Source of the DNA: Tenuifilum thalassicum
Lineage (GTDB): Bacteria > Bacteroidota > Bacteroidia > Bacteroidales > Tenuifilaceae
Direction: 5' to 3'
NCBI RefSeq assembly: GCF_013265555.1
Contig: NZ_CP041345.1
Location: 558,001 to 622,000 of the forward strand
Length of the DNA stretch: 64,000 bases
This document shows, one piece after another, positions 1-9,039 of this stretch; position 1 is the stretch's first letter; the number at the start of each line of letters is the position of its first letter. The position numbers and the translations under genes are program-made. A model generated the notes under the pieces. The model made no database searches and was not told the origin of the DNA. It saw nothing but the letters and a program-made list of their open reading frames with translations.

Positions 1-401
1 GAGCCACCAGTAATCATAACACCATCAACAAAGCCATTATAGCTATAGCATTGAAAATCTCTAATAACTGCCTCAAGAATGTTAATGGCAAGTAATAGAG
101 CGGGTAGCGCTAAAATGTATTTATTGTTTGCCCAACTTTTAATATACCGAATCCCCATTATGATTAGGGTGATAATTAGCACTGAATACACTTTAGCATA
201 ATGGAACCAAGTGCCAACGCTGGTTCCTGGCGCTGCTGTTTTAGGCCATACCCAAAAAGTAAGAAAAATGGGCAATACAAAAAAGATTCCAAGGCCAATC
301 CATTTACTTACTCGTGCTAGCTCGTTAATAAGCATTAAGCCTGCGAGAACGGCAAAGCCCATAAGTACTGTGTACCAAGGTAACGACTCATATAGAAACA
401 T
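1..401 (-). CDS. Membrane protein, N-terminal part (DUF5692-like)
   Basis: An open frame of 133 codons begins at the ATG complementary to 399-401 and runs off the left edge without a stop, so only the N-terminal part is present. The protein is very hydrophobic, with about four predicted membrane helices separated by short loops, and starts MFLYESLPWY. I associate this opening, with its Trp/Tyr-rich loops, with the DUF5692 membrane family, but only from memory of the family pattern. No enzymatic motif is visible. It is followed upstream, on the same strand, by the Crp/Fnr regulator at 505-1092, about 100 bases away, so the two may be co-transcribed. The function is unknown. Confidence 0.6.
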   Translation of the reverse strand, partial: MFLYESLPWYTVLMGFAVLAGLMLINELARVSKWIGLGIFFVLPIFLTFWVWPKTAAPGTSVGTWFHYAKVYSVLIITLIIMGIRYIKSWANNKYILALPALLLAINILEAVIRDFQCYSYNGFVDGVMITGG

Positions 402-504
402 AGCTCAAAGTTTTAAGTTATACATGGTTACAAAAATGGATAGCAGGAATATAAAAAAGGTTGAACTACTTCAACTTTTTAAGCAGTACATTAACAACAA
501 TTGC

Positions 505-1092
505 TTAGCTATGAGAAAGTAGTCGTCGTTTGAGTTTACTAAACCATTCTTTGCTTATGCCCATGAATTGAGCAATATACTTATCAGGGATTCTTTGTAG
601 GATTATAGGATGGTTTTTGTAGAGATAGTTTAAGAAATCTTCAGAACTTAACGAAAGGCGCATTGCGCTGAACATGTATAGGTTTTGGTAGCTTGAGGAG
701 GTGATTTTATGAAACATGATGGCAAACTCTGGGAAATGCTCAACTAGGTAACCAAGCTGTGGCTTTGAAAATTCAATTAGCTCGCAATTTTCAATAGCCT
801 TTATTTCGAAGTTAGACCTTGTATCGGAAAAATAACCAGTTACCTCGGAAAGGTAGGCATACACCTCATCAATATAAAACCCTTGAACAATTTCTTTCCC
901 GTTTGGGTTAAGGAAAGTTTTAACAAGGCTCCCCTTGTTAATGAAATATCCATGTTGGCATACTTCCCCGGCTTTGAGCAGGTACTCATTTTTTTTCAGA
1001 TACTTTACCATGGCAAATTCTTCAATATTAGCCCATAGTTTAGGGTTTAAGTCTATATTTTGTTCTAATGATTTTTTGAACTTGGTTAACAT
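505..1092 (-). CDS. Crp/Fnr family transcriptional regulator
   Basis: This 195-aa protein has the length and layout of a Crp/Fnr regulator. Residues 15-125 form a cyclic-nucleotide-binding-like beta-roll (pattern KAGEVCQHGYFINKGSL, then a GKEIVQGFY strand). The C-terminal segment around residues 168-191 looks like a helix-turn-helix (IPDKYIAQFMGISKEWFSKL). The cAMP-contacting Arg-Ser pair of classical CRP is not evident and there is no Cys cluster for an Fe-S centre, so the ligand cannot be predicted. Such proteins bind DNA as dimers and control transcription in response to small molecules or redox state. The gene has its own upstream gap of about 230 bases on the minus strand. Targets are unknown; the neighbouring membrane protein is one candidate. 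Confidence 0.85.
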   Translation of the reverse strand: MLTKFKKSLEQNIDLNPKLWANIEEFAMVKYLKKNEYLLKAGEVCQHGYFINKGSLVKTFLNPNGKEIVQGFYIDEVYAYLSEVTGYFSDTRSNFEIKAIENCELIEFSKPQLGYLVEHFPEFAIMFHKITSSSYQNLYMFSAMRLSLSSEDFLNYLYKNHPIILQRIPDKYIAQFMGISKEWFSKLKRRLLSHS

Positions 1093-1324
1093 AATATTTG
1101 TATGCGTTTTGCAAACATATACTTTTTTTAATGTAACGGAACTTTTGAGGATAAATAACCTGTAAAAGTATGATAAAGATAACGCTTTACTTCATTAATC
1201 TATTGGGAACAAACGCTTTTAAAAAAGAGATTCTCTTTGCCTTGATAAGGAAAATATATTGGAGTTTTTATTCATAATAATAACCAGGATGTTATAGATG
1301 TGCTCAATAAAAAGGGTAATTTGA

Positions 1325-2530
1325 TTAGCTTTTATTGTTCTGAAAGCAGGGTAATAGAATGCTCATTGTTGTTCCTTTTCCTAGTTCAGAATCGATTTGA
1401 ATATTTCCGTTAAGCTTATCAGCAATCTCCTTACAGGTAACTAATCCAATTCCCGTTCCCTTTTCGTTATCAGTTCCCCTGTTTGAATGAAAACTTTTAA
1501 ATAGGTTTTGAATTTGATCTTTGGTCATGCCAATGCCATTATCAGTAACGCTTATTGTGAAATGTTTGTCTTCTTTTGTAGCAGATATAACAACTTTACC
1601 CTCTGGGTAGCTAAACTTGATAGCATTTGATAACAGGTTCCGTACTATAACAGCAAGCATGTCGGGATCTGTATAAACAATAAATTCATGTGGTACGTTT
1701 TCTTGAATAGTCATTCTCTTTTTTAACCATATGGGTTGAAGAGCGTTTACTTGTTTTTGAATGAGTGAATCTAATGGTACTTCTCTATATTTTGGTTCAA
1801 TTGTATTTGTGTTAAGTTTTGCCCAGTTTAAAAGGTTTTCTGTTAGGTCGTAGAGGCTATGAGCTAAGTCGTTCAGAAGCTGAAGTCGCATTTGGAAATA
1901 CTCCTTATTCTCAAAATCGTGTTCAAAATTCATAATCATAAGGTCGGTAATACCTAAAAATGCGTTGAACGGACTTTTAAGGTCGTGTGAAACAATGGAG
2001 AACAACTTCTGAAGCGATTGATTCATCTCCTTTAGTTGCTCGTTTTGCTTCTCGAGCTGGTCTTGTTTAAGTAAAAGCTGATTTTTTAACTCCTTATTCT
2101 CACGAACAACAGCTGAAAGTGGAACGCTTTCACCTTCCTGAAGTTTTTCGTCTGGTTGAGACCAATGCCCATGGATCACTTTCCACTCTCCGTCTTCTTT
2201 TTTTAGGATAGCTGTTGTGCGGTTGTTTGTTAGTTCAAACTCGCCATTGGGTAGCAGAATTTTCATGTCGACTAATGCCATGATATAAGCTGAACCCTCG
2301 CAAATAGGAAAAACTTTAAACTCTTTAAAATTGTAGGTGTAGGGTTCGGGAGCCTGCTTAAACTCCCTCTTATAAAGATTGATTGAGTTCTCATAAGTTA
2401 GGCTGAATTCATCAATCCCTGTTCCAATCATGTTGAATGATTTGGAGAACGACTTTATTGTTTCGTCGTAATTCCGTTGCACATAGTTTTCAAAATATCT
2501 TAAATACGCTCTTTTAACTTCTTCTTCCAT
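1325..2530 (-). CDS. Soluble sensor histidine kinase with NTF2-like input domain
   Basis: This protein of 401 aa has no membrane segment. Residues 1-125 resemble the SnoaL/DUF4440 NTF2-like fold, a coiled coil spans about 140-178, and a HisKA dimerisation segment follows with the phospho-acceptor His near residue 182 (SHDLKSPF). The HATPase_c domain has N box LLSNAIKF, G1 box DNGIGM and G2 box GTGIGL. It should autophosphorylate on His in the cytoplasm and pass phosphate to a response regulator, none of which is encoded nearby. The NTF2-like domain probably binds a small ligand. The upstream in-frame codon at 2536 is TTG, so I chose the ATG at 2530. It is divergently transcribed from carA. 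Confidence 0.88.
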   Translation of the reverse strand: MEEEVKRAYLRYFENYVQRNYDETIKSFSKSFNMIGTGIDEFSLTYENSINLYKREFKQAPEPYTYNFKEFKVFPICEGSAYIMALVDMKILLPNGEFELTNNRTTAILKKEDGEWKVIHGHWSQPDEKLQEGESVPLSAVVRENKELKNQLLLKQDQLEKQNEQLKEMNQSLQKLFSIVSHDLKSPFNAFLGITDLMIMNFEHDFENKEYFQMRLQLLNDLAHSLYDLTENLLNWAKLNTNTIEPKYREVPLDSLIQKQVNALQPIWLKKRMTIQENVPHEFIVYTDPDMLAVIVRNLLSNAIKFSYPEGKVVISATKEDKHFTISVTDNGIGMTKDQIQNLFKSFHSNRGTDNEKGTGIGLVTCKEIADKLNGNIQIDSELGKGTTMSILLPCFQNNKS

Positions 2531-2601
2531 ATTCAAACTTTATATTTCAACCTCCAAAGTTATAAATCATAATTAATTATTTGCAACACAAAAGTTTAAA
2601 T

Positions 2602-2631
2602 TTTGAAATTCAAAAAGTTCATTTAATTTTG
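2602..2631 (+). promoter_or_regulatory. Promoter of carAB leader
   Basis: TTTG at 2602-2605 and TAATTTTG at 2624-2631 are separated by 18 bases. This matches the Bacteroidota housekeeping promoter consensus (TTTG, then TAnnTTTG). Transcription would begin near 2637, about 200 bases before carA. Confidence 0.72.
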
Positions 2632-2728
2632 TATGAACATTCAGCGTATGAAATCATTGCAAAAAATACTACTCTCGGGAAAACACAAAGGATTTGAACA
2701 AACGATATTTTTTATTGATTTGATTGAT

Positions 2729-2757
2729 AACCTGCCAATTCTGGCAGGTTTTTTTTT
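2729..2757 (+). terminator. Intrinsic terminator in carA leader (candidate attenuator)
   Basis: A perfect 9-bp stem (AACCTGCCA at 2729-2737 with TGGCAGGTT at 2742-2750) with a 4-nt loop is followed by a run of nine T. It lies between the promoter at 2602-2631 and the carA start at 2835. The upstream gene is on the other strand, so the terminator cannot serve it. It either attenuates carAB transcription or ends a small RNA of about 120 nt. A U-rich stretch at 2706-2713 lies just before it. Confidence 0.75.
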
Positions 2758-2834
2758 GCCTTTACGAGTAGAATTTTTTCAGCTTAACCTGCAACTACAA
2801 TCTCATATAGTTAAATCACCTAAAACGTATAAAA

Positions 2835-3911
2835 ATGGAACAAAGGTTAAAAGCCAAGCTTGTGCTTGAGGATGGCTCTGTCTTTCCTGGATATTCATTT
2901 GGTTTTGCTGGGAACTCATCGGGTGAGGTTGTTTTTAATACGGCAATGAATGGTTATCCGGAGAGTTTAACAGACCCATCGTATTATGGACAGATACTTG
3001 TTACAACTTTTCCCTTGATAGGGAATTATGGGGTGCCAGAACCAAAGCTTGATAATGGGGTTGAGCAAAACTGGGAATCGAATCGTATTTATATCAGAGG
3101 GCTAGTTGTGAACGAGTATAGCATTAGCTATAGCCACTGGAATGCAAATAAAAGTCTGGGGCAATGGCTCACGGAAAATGGAATTCCTGGAATAAGCGGT
3201 GTTGATACCCGTATGCTCACCAAACACCTACGCGAAAAGGGATGCATGTTAGGTAAGATTGTTGTTGACGGCGATATCGACTGGTACAATCCAAATTCCG
3301 ATAATCTGGTTGAAAAGGTCTCGGTTTCTGAACCTAAAGTTTATGGCAATGCCGAAAGGAAAATTGTGCTAGTTGATTGTGGTGTGAAGAATAACATCAT
3401 TAGATGTCTGTTAAAAAGAAATGTTCAGGTTTTACGTGTCCCATATAATTATAACTTTTTAAGCGATGATTTTGATGGGGTTCTAATTTCGAACGGACCA
3501 GGCGACCCAAAAGTAAATACTGCTACCATTGCCAATATTCGAGAAGCGTTATGTTTAAATAAACCCATAATGGGGATATGTCTTGGAAATCAGCTTTTAG
3601 CTCTGGCGACTGGTGCCAATACCTATAAGCTGCCGTATGGACATAGGGGGCATAACCAACCTGTCCGGTTAAAGGGTACGAATCGTTGTTTTATAACCTC
3701 GCAAAATCATGGCTACGCAATAGATGCGCCAACCCTTTCCGATGAGTGGGAGGTGATGTTTGATAACTTAAACGATGGCACCTGTGAGGGTATTAGGCAT
3801 AAATCGAAACCTTTTTTTGCCGTACAGTTTCATCCGGAAGCTTCGGGTGGCCCAAACGATACAGAGTTCCTTTTCGATGAGTTTGTGAATCTTGTTAATC
3901 AATATAAATAG
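2835..3911 (+). CDS. carA: Carbamoyl-phosphate synthase small (glutaminase) subunit
   Basis: This 358-aa protein hydrolyses glutamine and channels ammonia to CarB for carbamoyl phosphate synthesis, feeding pyrimidines and arginine. The N-terminal CPSase small-chain domain covers roughly residues 1-135. A class I glutamine amidotransferase domain follows, with the nucleophile Cys249 in GICLGNQ and the His333/Glu335 pair in FHPEA. The length is usual for the family. The start ATG follows the A-rich stretch normal for Bacteroidota rather than a Shine-Dalgarno. carB begins 8 bases after the stop, so the two form an operon. The promoter and strong terminator upstream suggest attenuation. Confidence 0.96.
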   Translation: MEQRLKAKLVLEDGSVFPGYSFGFAGNSSGEVVFNTAMNGYPESLTDPSYYGQILVTTFPLIGNYGVPEPKLDNGVEQNWESNRIYIRGLVVNEYSISYSHWNANKSLGQWLTENGIPGISGVDTRMLTKHLREKGCMLGKIVVDGDIDWYNPNSDNLVEKVSVSEPKVYGNAERKIVLVDCGVKNNIIRCLLKRNVQVLRVPYNYNFLSDDFDGVLISNGPGDPKVNTATIANIREALCLNKPIMGICLGNQLLALATGANTYKLPYGHRGHNQPVRLKGTNRCFITSQNHGYAIDAPTLSDEWEVMFDNLNDGTCEGIRHKSKPFFAVQFHPEASGGPNDTEFLFDEFVNLVNQYK

Positions 3912-3919
3912 AAGTAGAT

Positions 3920-6900
3920 ATGCCTCTGGTAAATAATAAATACAAAAAGGTATTGGTACTAGGTTCCGGTGCATTAAAAATAGGCGAAGCAGGCGAGTTC
4001 GACTATAGTGGTTCACAGGCGCTTAAGGCCCTTAAAGAGGAGGGTGTTGAATCGGTTCTGGTTAATCCTAACATTGCAACCGTTCAAACCTCTTCCGATG
4101 TGGCTGATAATATCTACCTTGAACCTGTGCTGCCTAATACCGTTAAGCAAATTATTGAGAGGGAGCGTCCCGATGGTATTTTCCTTGCGTTTGGCGGGCA
4201 AACCGCTTTAAACTGTGGCGTTGAACTCTATAAAATGGGAGTATTCCAAAAATTTAATGTTGAGGTTCTTGGAACTCCGGTTGAAACAATAATAAAAACT
4301 GAAGATAGAGAGCTTTTTGTTGAAGAGTTGAAAAAAATAAATGTTTGCACACCAAGGAGCATTGCAGTGGAAAGCATTGCCGATACGCTTGTAGCAGCGG
4401 AGCAGATTGGTTTCCCTGTGATTGTCCGTGCTGCATTCACTTTAGGAGGACTGGGTAGCGGGTTTTGTTCATCGGCCGATGAGCTAAAAAACATGGCTTC
4501 AAATGCTTTCTCATACACAAGTCAGATTCTAATTGAGGAATCACTTAAAGGATGGAAGGAGGTTGAGTATGAGGTGGTACGTGACAGGTATGACAACTGT
4601 ATTACGGTTTGTAACATGGAAAACTTTGACCCGTTGGGAATACATACCGGGGAGAGTATTGTGGTTGCACCATCCCAAACGCTATCGAATGGGGAGTATC
4701 ATAAGCTCAGGGAACTGTCAATTAAAATAGTTCGTCACCTTGGTATTGTTGGTGAGTGTAATGTGCAATTTGCCCTCGACCCTAATAGCGAGGATTACAG
4801 GGTGATTGAGGTAAATGCCAGGCTCTCACGCTCCTCGGCTTTGGCTTCTAAGGCAACCGGCTATCCCTTGGCTTTTGTGGCGGCTAAGCTAGGCTTGGGT
4901 TATGGCCTGTTTGAACTAAAAAATTCGGTTACCCATAAAACCACTGCCTTTTTTGAACCTGCCCTCGATTATGTTGTTGTGAAGATTCCTCGCTGGGATT
5001 TGGCAAAGTTCAAAGGCGTATCGCGCAATATCGGTTCTGCAATGAAGAGTGTTGGCGAGGTCATGGCTATTGGCCGCTCGTTCGAGGAGGCCATACAAAA
5101 AGGGTTAAGGATGATAGGGCAGGGAATGCATGGGCTGGTGGCAAATAGAGGTGCTGATTCTACGAATCTGACAGAGATTTTACGAAACCCTACCGATCAA
5201 AGGATATCTGCAATAGCTCGTGCTTTTGAAATGGGTTGGAGTGCCGATGCAATTCATGAAATTACCCGAATCGACCGATGGTTCCTTGATAAGCTTCAGG
5301 GGATTGTTGAAACCTCAAAGCAGCTGGGTGCCTATAGCTCAGTTGAGGAGCTTCCTAGGGAGCTTTTAATCGATGCTAAAAGAAAGGGGTTCTCGGATTT
5401 TCAGCTTGCAAGGATAATTTATAAGCCCAACAGCGATATGATTGAGGTCTACCAGAAGAAGGTCAGGGAACATCGCTTAGCCAATAGGGTTATCCCTTGT
5501 GTTAAACAAATCGATACATTGGCGGCGGAGTTTCCTTCGGAAACGGCTTATCTTTATCTTACCTACCATGGAGAGCAGAACGATGTAGAGGTGAAGCCAA
5601 AACCTAAGATTCTGGTTTTAGGCTCAGGTGCCTATCGTATTGGCAGTTCGGTTGAGTTCGATTGGTGCACCGTTAGCGCAGTTAAGGAGCTGCGTAGGTT
5701 GGGGTTTGAAGCGATAATTGTTAACTATAATCCCGAAACGGTGAGCACCGATTACGATGAGTGTGATAAGCTTTATTTTGATGAGCTCACCTTTGAGCGT
5801 GTTATGGATATAGTTGAGGTTGAGCGCCCGCTGGGTGTTGTGGTTTCGGTTGGTGGACAGATTCCTAACAATCTGGCGGGCAGGTTGCATGATGCGGGAG
5901 TTCGAGTTTTGGGAACATCGCCAATTTCAATTGATAAGGCTGAGGATAGAAAAAAGTTCTCGGATTTGCTCGATAAACTTCGGATAGAGCAACCGCAATG
6001 GCAAGAACTTACTACAATGGAACAGGTTCGCATTTTTGTTAAGCAAGTTGGATATCCCGTACTTATTCGACCTTCGTATGTTCTATCGGGTTCGGCAATG
6101 AATGTGGTGTCCAACGATGAAGATTTAGAGGAATACCTAAACCAAGCCGTTGAGGTTTCCAAGAATCATCCTGTGGTAATCTCTGAGTTTATCGAAGGTG
6201 CCAAGGAGATTGAATACGATGCTGTTGCTAATCAGGGTAAAGTGTTTGTCGATGCCATATCGGAACACATAGAGTTTGCTGGTGTGCATTCGGGTGATGC
6301 TACCCTCGTTTTTCCACCCCAACGACTTTACCTTGAAACAATAAGAAAAATAAGAAAAGTTGCTGCAGACCTAGCTAACGAGTTAAACATAACAGGACCG
6401 TTTAACATTCAATTCTTGGCCAAGAACAATCAAATAAAAGTGATAGAGTGCAACTTGAGGGCAAGTCGAAGCTTCCCATTTGTGTCAAAAGTGATGAATT
6501 ACAATATGATTTCAGCAGCCATCGATTTTATGCTGGGCGTTGAACCCAATGTAGCTCCTCCATCAATGCTCGATTTGTCTCATATTGGGGTAAAAGCCTC
6601 TCAGTTTTCATTTGGTAGGCTTACACTTGCTGATCCAGTTCTGGGTGTCGAAATGGCTTCCACCGGCGAGGTGGGCTGTTTAGGCCAAAACTTGCAGGAA
6701 GCACTCCTCAAAGCGATGCTCTCGGTTGGATTTAGAATCCCACAGAAAGCCGTGTTGGTTTCATCGGGACCGCTTAGGTCTAAACTTTCGCTTATAGAAC
6801 CTATTGCCCGTTTGGTAGAACGAGGGCTAACCGTTTACGCTACAAAAGGAACTGCTTCTTTCCTTAACGACCACGGGGTGAAGGTTGTAGCCGTTACTTG

Positions 6901-7159
6901 GCCCGATGAGGTGAACGACCTGCCGAATAGCCTTAATCTGATTCAGAATAAGCAGGTCGATTTGGTGATTAATATACCCAAAAACCTTTCGCGTGGTGAA
7001 CTCGATAACGACTATACCATACGGCGTGCTGCAATTGACCATGACATTCCACTTATAACTAACGCACGTCTTGCTGCTGCTTTTATCGATGCGTTTGTAA
7101 ATTTAGATGCGGATAAACTCTTAACTTGCAGCTACGGCGAATTGGTGGAGGGTAGATGA
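3920..7159 (+). CDS. carB: Carbamoyl-phosphate synthase large subunit
   Basis: The protein of 1079 aa has the duplicated architecture of CarB: an N-terminal carboxyphosphate half (VLVLGSGALKIGEAGEFDYSG) and a second carbamate-kinase half beginning near residue 555 (ILVLGSGAYRIGSSVEFDWC), each with an ATP-grasp domain, joined by an oligomerisation region. The last 140 residues form the MGS-like allosteric domain. It uses ammonia from CarA, bicarbonate and two ATP to make carbamoyl phosphate in the cytoplasm. The length is normal and both ATP-grasp signatures are intact. It is co-transcribed with carA and ends before the hairpin terminator at 7225-7258. Confidence 0.97.
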   Translation: MPLVNNKYKKVLVLGSGALKIGEAGEFDYSGSQALKALKEEGVESVLVNPNIATVQTSSDVADNIYLEPVLPNTVKQIIERERPDGIFLAFGGQTALNCGVELYKMGVFQKFNVEVLGTPVETIIKTEDRELFVEELKKINVCTPRSIAVESIADTLVAAEQIGFPVIVRAAFTLGGLGSGFCSSADELKNMASNAFSYTSQILIEESLKGWKEVEYEVVRDRYDNCITVCNMENFDPLGIHTGESIVVAPSQTLSNGEYHKLRELSIKIVRHLGIVGECNVQFALDPNSEDYRVIEVNARLSRSSALASKATGYPLAFVAAKLGLGYGLFELKNSVTHKTTAFFEPALDYVVVKIPRWDLAKFKGVSRNIGSAMKSVGEVMAIGRSFEEAIQKGLRMIGQGMHGLVANRGADSTNLTEILRNPTDQRISAIARAFEMGWSADAIHEITRIDRWFLDKLQGIVETSKQLGAYSSVEELPRELLIDAKRKGFSDFQLARIIYKPNSDMIEVYQKKVREHRLANRVIPCVKQIDTLAAEFPSETAYLYLTYHGEQNDVEVKPKPKILVLGSGAYRIGSSVEFDWCTVSAVKELRRLGFEAIIVNYNPETVSTDYDECDKLYFDELTFERVMDIVEVERPLGVVVSVGGQIPNNLAGRLHDAGVRVLGTSPISIDKAEDRKKFSDLLDKLRIEQPQWQELTTMEQVRIFVKQVGYPVLIRPSYVLSGSAMNVVSNDEDLEEYLNQAVEVSKNHPVVISEFIEGAKEIEYDAVANQGKVFVDAISEHIEFAGVHSGDATLVFPPQRLYLETIRKIRKVAADLANELNITGPFNIQFLAKNNQIKVIECNLRASRSFPFVSKVMNYNMISAAIDFMLGVEPNVAPPSMLDLSHIGVKASQFSFGRLTLADPVLGVEMASTGEVGCLGQNLQEALLKAMLSVGFRIPQKAVLVSSGPLRSKLSLIEPIARLVERGLTVYATKGTASFLNDHGVKVVAVTWPDEVNDLPNSLNLIQNKQVDLVINIPKNLSRGELDNDYTIRRAAIDHDIPLITNARLAAAFIDAFVNLDADKLLTCSYGELVEGR

Positions 7160-7224
7160 TTTAAGATTATTTTTTTACTAGAGAGTCAGAACTCTTGTTT
7201 GTGCCTGATATTAAAAGAAAGTGA

Positions 7225-7258
7225 AAAAGGTTGACGAGCATTTCGTCAACCTTTTTTT
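7225..7258 (+). terminator. Bidirectional terminator after carB and the FmdE-like gene
   Basis: An inverted repeat (AAAAAGGTTGACGA, then TCGTCAACCTTTTT) forms a stem of more than 12 bp with T on one flank and A on the other. It can end transcription of carAB on the plus strand and of the gene at 7280-7882 on the minus strand. Confidence 0.85.
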
Positions 7259-7279
7259 CTATTCTGCATGGCTTGCTAG

Positions 7280-7882
7280 CTATTTGCTTGCGCAATCTTG
7301 ACAAACCTTCATGTCGCCTTTAATTCTGCCGTATTCCATAACGGTCATCTCGCCACATTCCTCACAAACAAAGCTGTTAAAGCTGTGGGGATGCTCTTTC
7401 AGGTCATACTGGAATACCTCCGAAATGTTGATAAGTTTTTCGTCGGGAGCATTCATTACGTTTAAAACAAGGGGTTCAACAACCTCATCGGGCACCTTGC
7501 TGGCAGGGATTCCCTTTTCGCGATAATCTTTAAAGAATGAGGTCTGCTTGTTTGCAAGCATGGCTTTTGCTTTTGGAGTAACCCTTACAGCGCGTCCAGT
7601 AGCCTTGTCAATTACAGTTACCGCCCATTTTCCTTTGTGAGTTTTCTTAATGTTGCCTTTCCCAAAGGTAGTTCCCAGAATTACCTGTAAACCATCGGCA
7701 TAGCAGGTGGCGCAGTGGTCGTCGCCTAAATCAACAAGAGCAATTAGCTGACCATCTTTGGCGCGTTCTACACCAAGTGCATTCATTGCTGCAGCACCAA
7801 CTCTTAGGCCCATAGGCATTGCTGGGCATTTGTGGCCGTGAAACTTTTGGCCAAACTCTAACCAATCTTTTGGATTAATCAT
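7280..7882 (-). CDS. FmdE family protein with C-terminal zinc ribbon
   Basis: This 200-aa protein matches the FmdE family (formylmethanofuran dehydrogenase subunit E-like). An N-terminal motif FHGHKCPAMPMGLRVG and a second Cys pair (DDHCATCYADG) probably bind metal or an Fe-S cluster. The C-terminus has a four-Cys zinc ribbon (CEECGEM...VCQDCASK). Bacteria with this protein generally lack methanofuran, so the name marks a fold and not a reaction; a molybdenum/tungsten or formate-related role is possible. It is the last gene of a minus-strand run after TetR, TauE, porin, thioredoxin-like and CDF genes. Its start is an ATG 18 bases after the CDF stop, which supports co-transcription. Confidence 0.85.
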   Translation of the reverse strand: MINPKDWLEFGQKFHGHKCPAMPMGLRVGAAAMNALGVERAKDGQLIALVDLGDDHCATCYADGLQVILGTTFGKGNIKKTHKGKWAVTVIDKATGRAVRVTPKAKAMLANKQTSFFKDYREKGIPASKVPDEVVEPLVLNVMNAPDEKLINISEVFQYDLKEHPHSFNSFVCEECGEMTVMEYGRIKGDMKVCQDCASK

Positions 7883-7900
7883 AACGGTAAATTTTAATGG

Positions 7901-8791
7901 TTAATGAATTAATTGTTTACTATCTGATACTGAATACTCAGGCTGTATTGTAATGTGATTGATGCCATGCTTAGCAAGTGCATCCTTCACCTGTTTAAGA
8001 ATAACCTCAAACTCAGAGATTTTGATATCTTCATTTACATCCAAATGAGCTTCGAACATGATTTCGTGCTCGTCGATTTGCCAAACATGTACATGATGAA
8101 TATTCTTAACCCCTTGGATATCTTCTATTTCGTTAATGACGGGATTGAGGTTGATACCCTCAGGCGAGAACTGCATAAAAATCTTTAAGGAGGTTTTAAA
8201 AATCCCCCAAGAGGTGAAAATAAGATAAATGGCTATAACGATGCTAAAAACAGCATCAACCCAATACCATTGAAGGTATTTCATGGCCAAGCCACCAGCT
8301 AAAACGGCTATAGATGTTAGCATGTCGCTTAGTAAATGCAGGTAGGCCGATTTGATATTTATATTTTTGTGTGAGTCGTTACGGATTATTAAAACGCTCA
8401 AACCGTTTACAATGATGCTTAAAAGCGCTAACCAAATTACCCATTTTGAGTTGATACTAACAGGAGTTAGTAGACGATTTATACTCATCGCTAGTATTAA
8501 AATGGCTAAGCCTATTAGCGTTGCAGAGTTGACAAAAGCAGCAAGTATTTCCGAGCGCTTTAATCCAAAGGTTTTTTCCGCAGTTGCCTTTTTGCGGGCT
8601 ACTTTGTTGGCAACGTAGCTGATAATTAATGAAAGAATATCGCTTAAGTTATGAGCGGCTTCGCCAAGTAGCGACATGCTACCCGAAATAAAACCACCTA
8701 TGGTTTCAGCCAAAGTTATTGTTACATTAAGTAAAATTGTCCAAACCAAATTTTTGCCTTCAACTTCGTGGTGATGATGTTCGTGTGCCAT
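7901..8791 (-). CDS. Cation diffusion facilitator (CDF) metal exporter
   Basis: The protein of 296 aa starts with a His-rich tail (MAHEHHHHEVE). It has six predicted membrane helices and the CDF metal-site motifs HNLSD in helix 2 (near residue 47) and the Asp/Ser pattern SDMLTS in helix 5. The cytoplasmic C-terminal domain has the expected HVHVWQIDEHE pattern. Such proteins exchange divalent metal (Zn2+, Cd2+, Co2+) for protons across the inner membrane. It starts 5 bases after the small thioredoxin-like gene and is tightly clustered with a porin and a TauE-type exporter, pointing to an operon for metal or sulfur-compound handling. The substrate cannot be fixed from sequence alone. Confidence 0.92.
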   Translation of the reverse strand: MAHEHHHHEVEGKNLVWTILLNVTITLAETIGGFISGSMSLLGEAAHNLSDILSLIISYVANKVARKKATAEKTFGLKRSEILAAFVNSATLIGLAILILAMSINRLLTPVSINSKWVIWLALLSIIVNGLSVLIIRNDSHKNINIKSAYLHLLSDMLTSIAVLAGGLAMKYLQWYWVDAVFSIVIAIYLIFTSWGIFKTSLKIFMQFSPEGINLNPVINEIEDIQGVKNIHHVHVWQIDEHEIMFEAHLDVNEDIKISEFEVILKQVKDALAKHGINHITIQPEYSVSDSKQLIH

Positions 8792-8796
8792 TTGTT

Positions 8797-9039
8797 TTAC
8801 TTTATGTTTTTTAAAAGAATCTCTTTAGGGGGATTATAGCCTCGTGCAACAATTGAGTCGTTAACATTAACTGTAGGAAGAATCCATGTTTTATACTTTT
8901 TGAACTCTTCATGGTTGCTTATTATTTCCAAGTCAAAATCAACGTGCTTGGCTTTTAAAATTCCTTTTATTGAATTTGCAATTTTCTGAGTTCTCCTGCA
9001 ATTCCGTCCAGGGGATAATATCTCTATCTTATTTTTCAT
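8797..9039 (-). CDS. Small thioredoxin/glutaredoxin-like protein
   Basis: This 80-aa protein resembles the short thioredoxin-fold redox proteins seen beside metal and arsenic genes. The first strand ends in SPGRNCRRT, where the usual CxxC has only one Cys, and the cis-Pro region is WILPTVNVND. A single-Cys active site suggests a monothiol or binding role and not a standard disulfide reductase. The start codon overlaps the stop of the porin gene (ATGA overlap), so translation is probably coupled. It is a distant relative of the protein at 16102-16341, which keeps a complete CPKC motif. Confidence 0.75.
   Translation of the reverse strand: MKNKIEILSPGRNCRRTQKIANSIKGILKAKHVDFDLEIISNHEEFKKYKTWILPTVNVNDSIVARGYNPPKEILLKNIK

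Noticed and set aside
2633-2869. 78-codon frame at the start of the carA leader
   Set aside because: The first ATG lies before the predicted transcription start and the frame overlaps carA out of register. It is kept only as part of the attenuator hypothesis.
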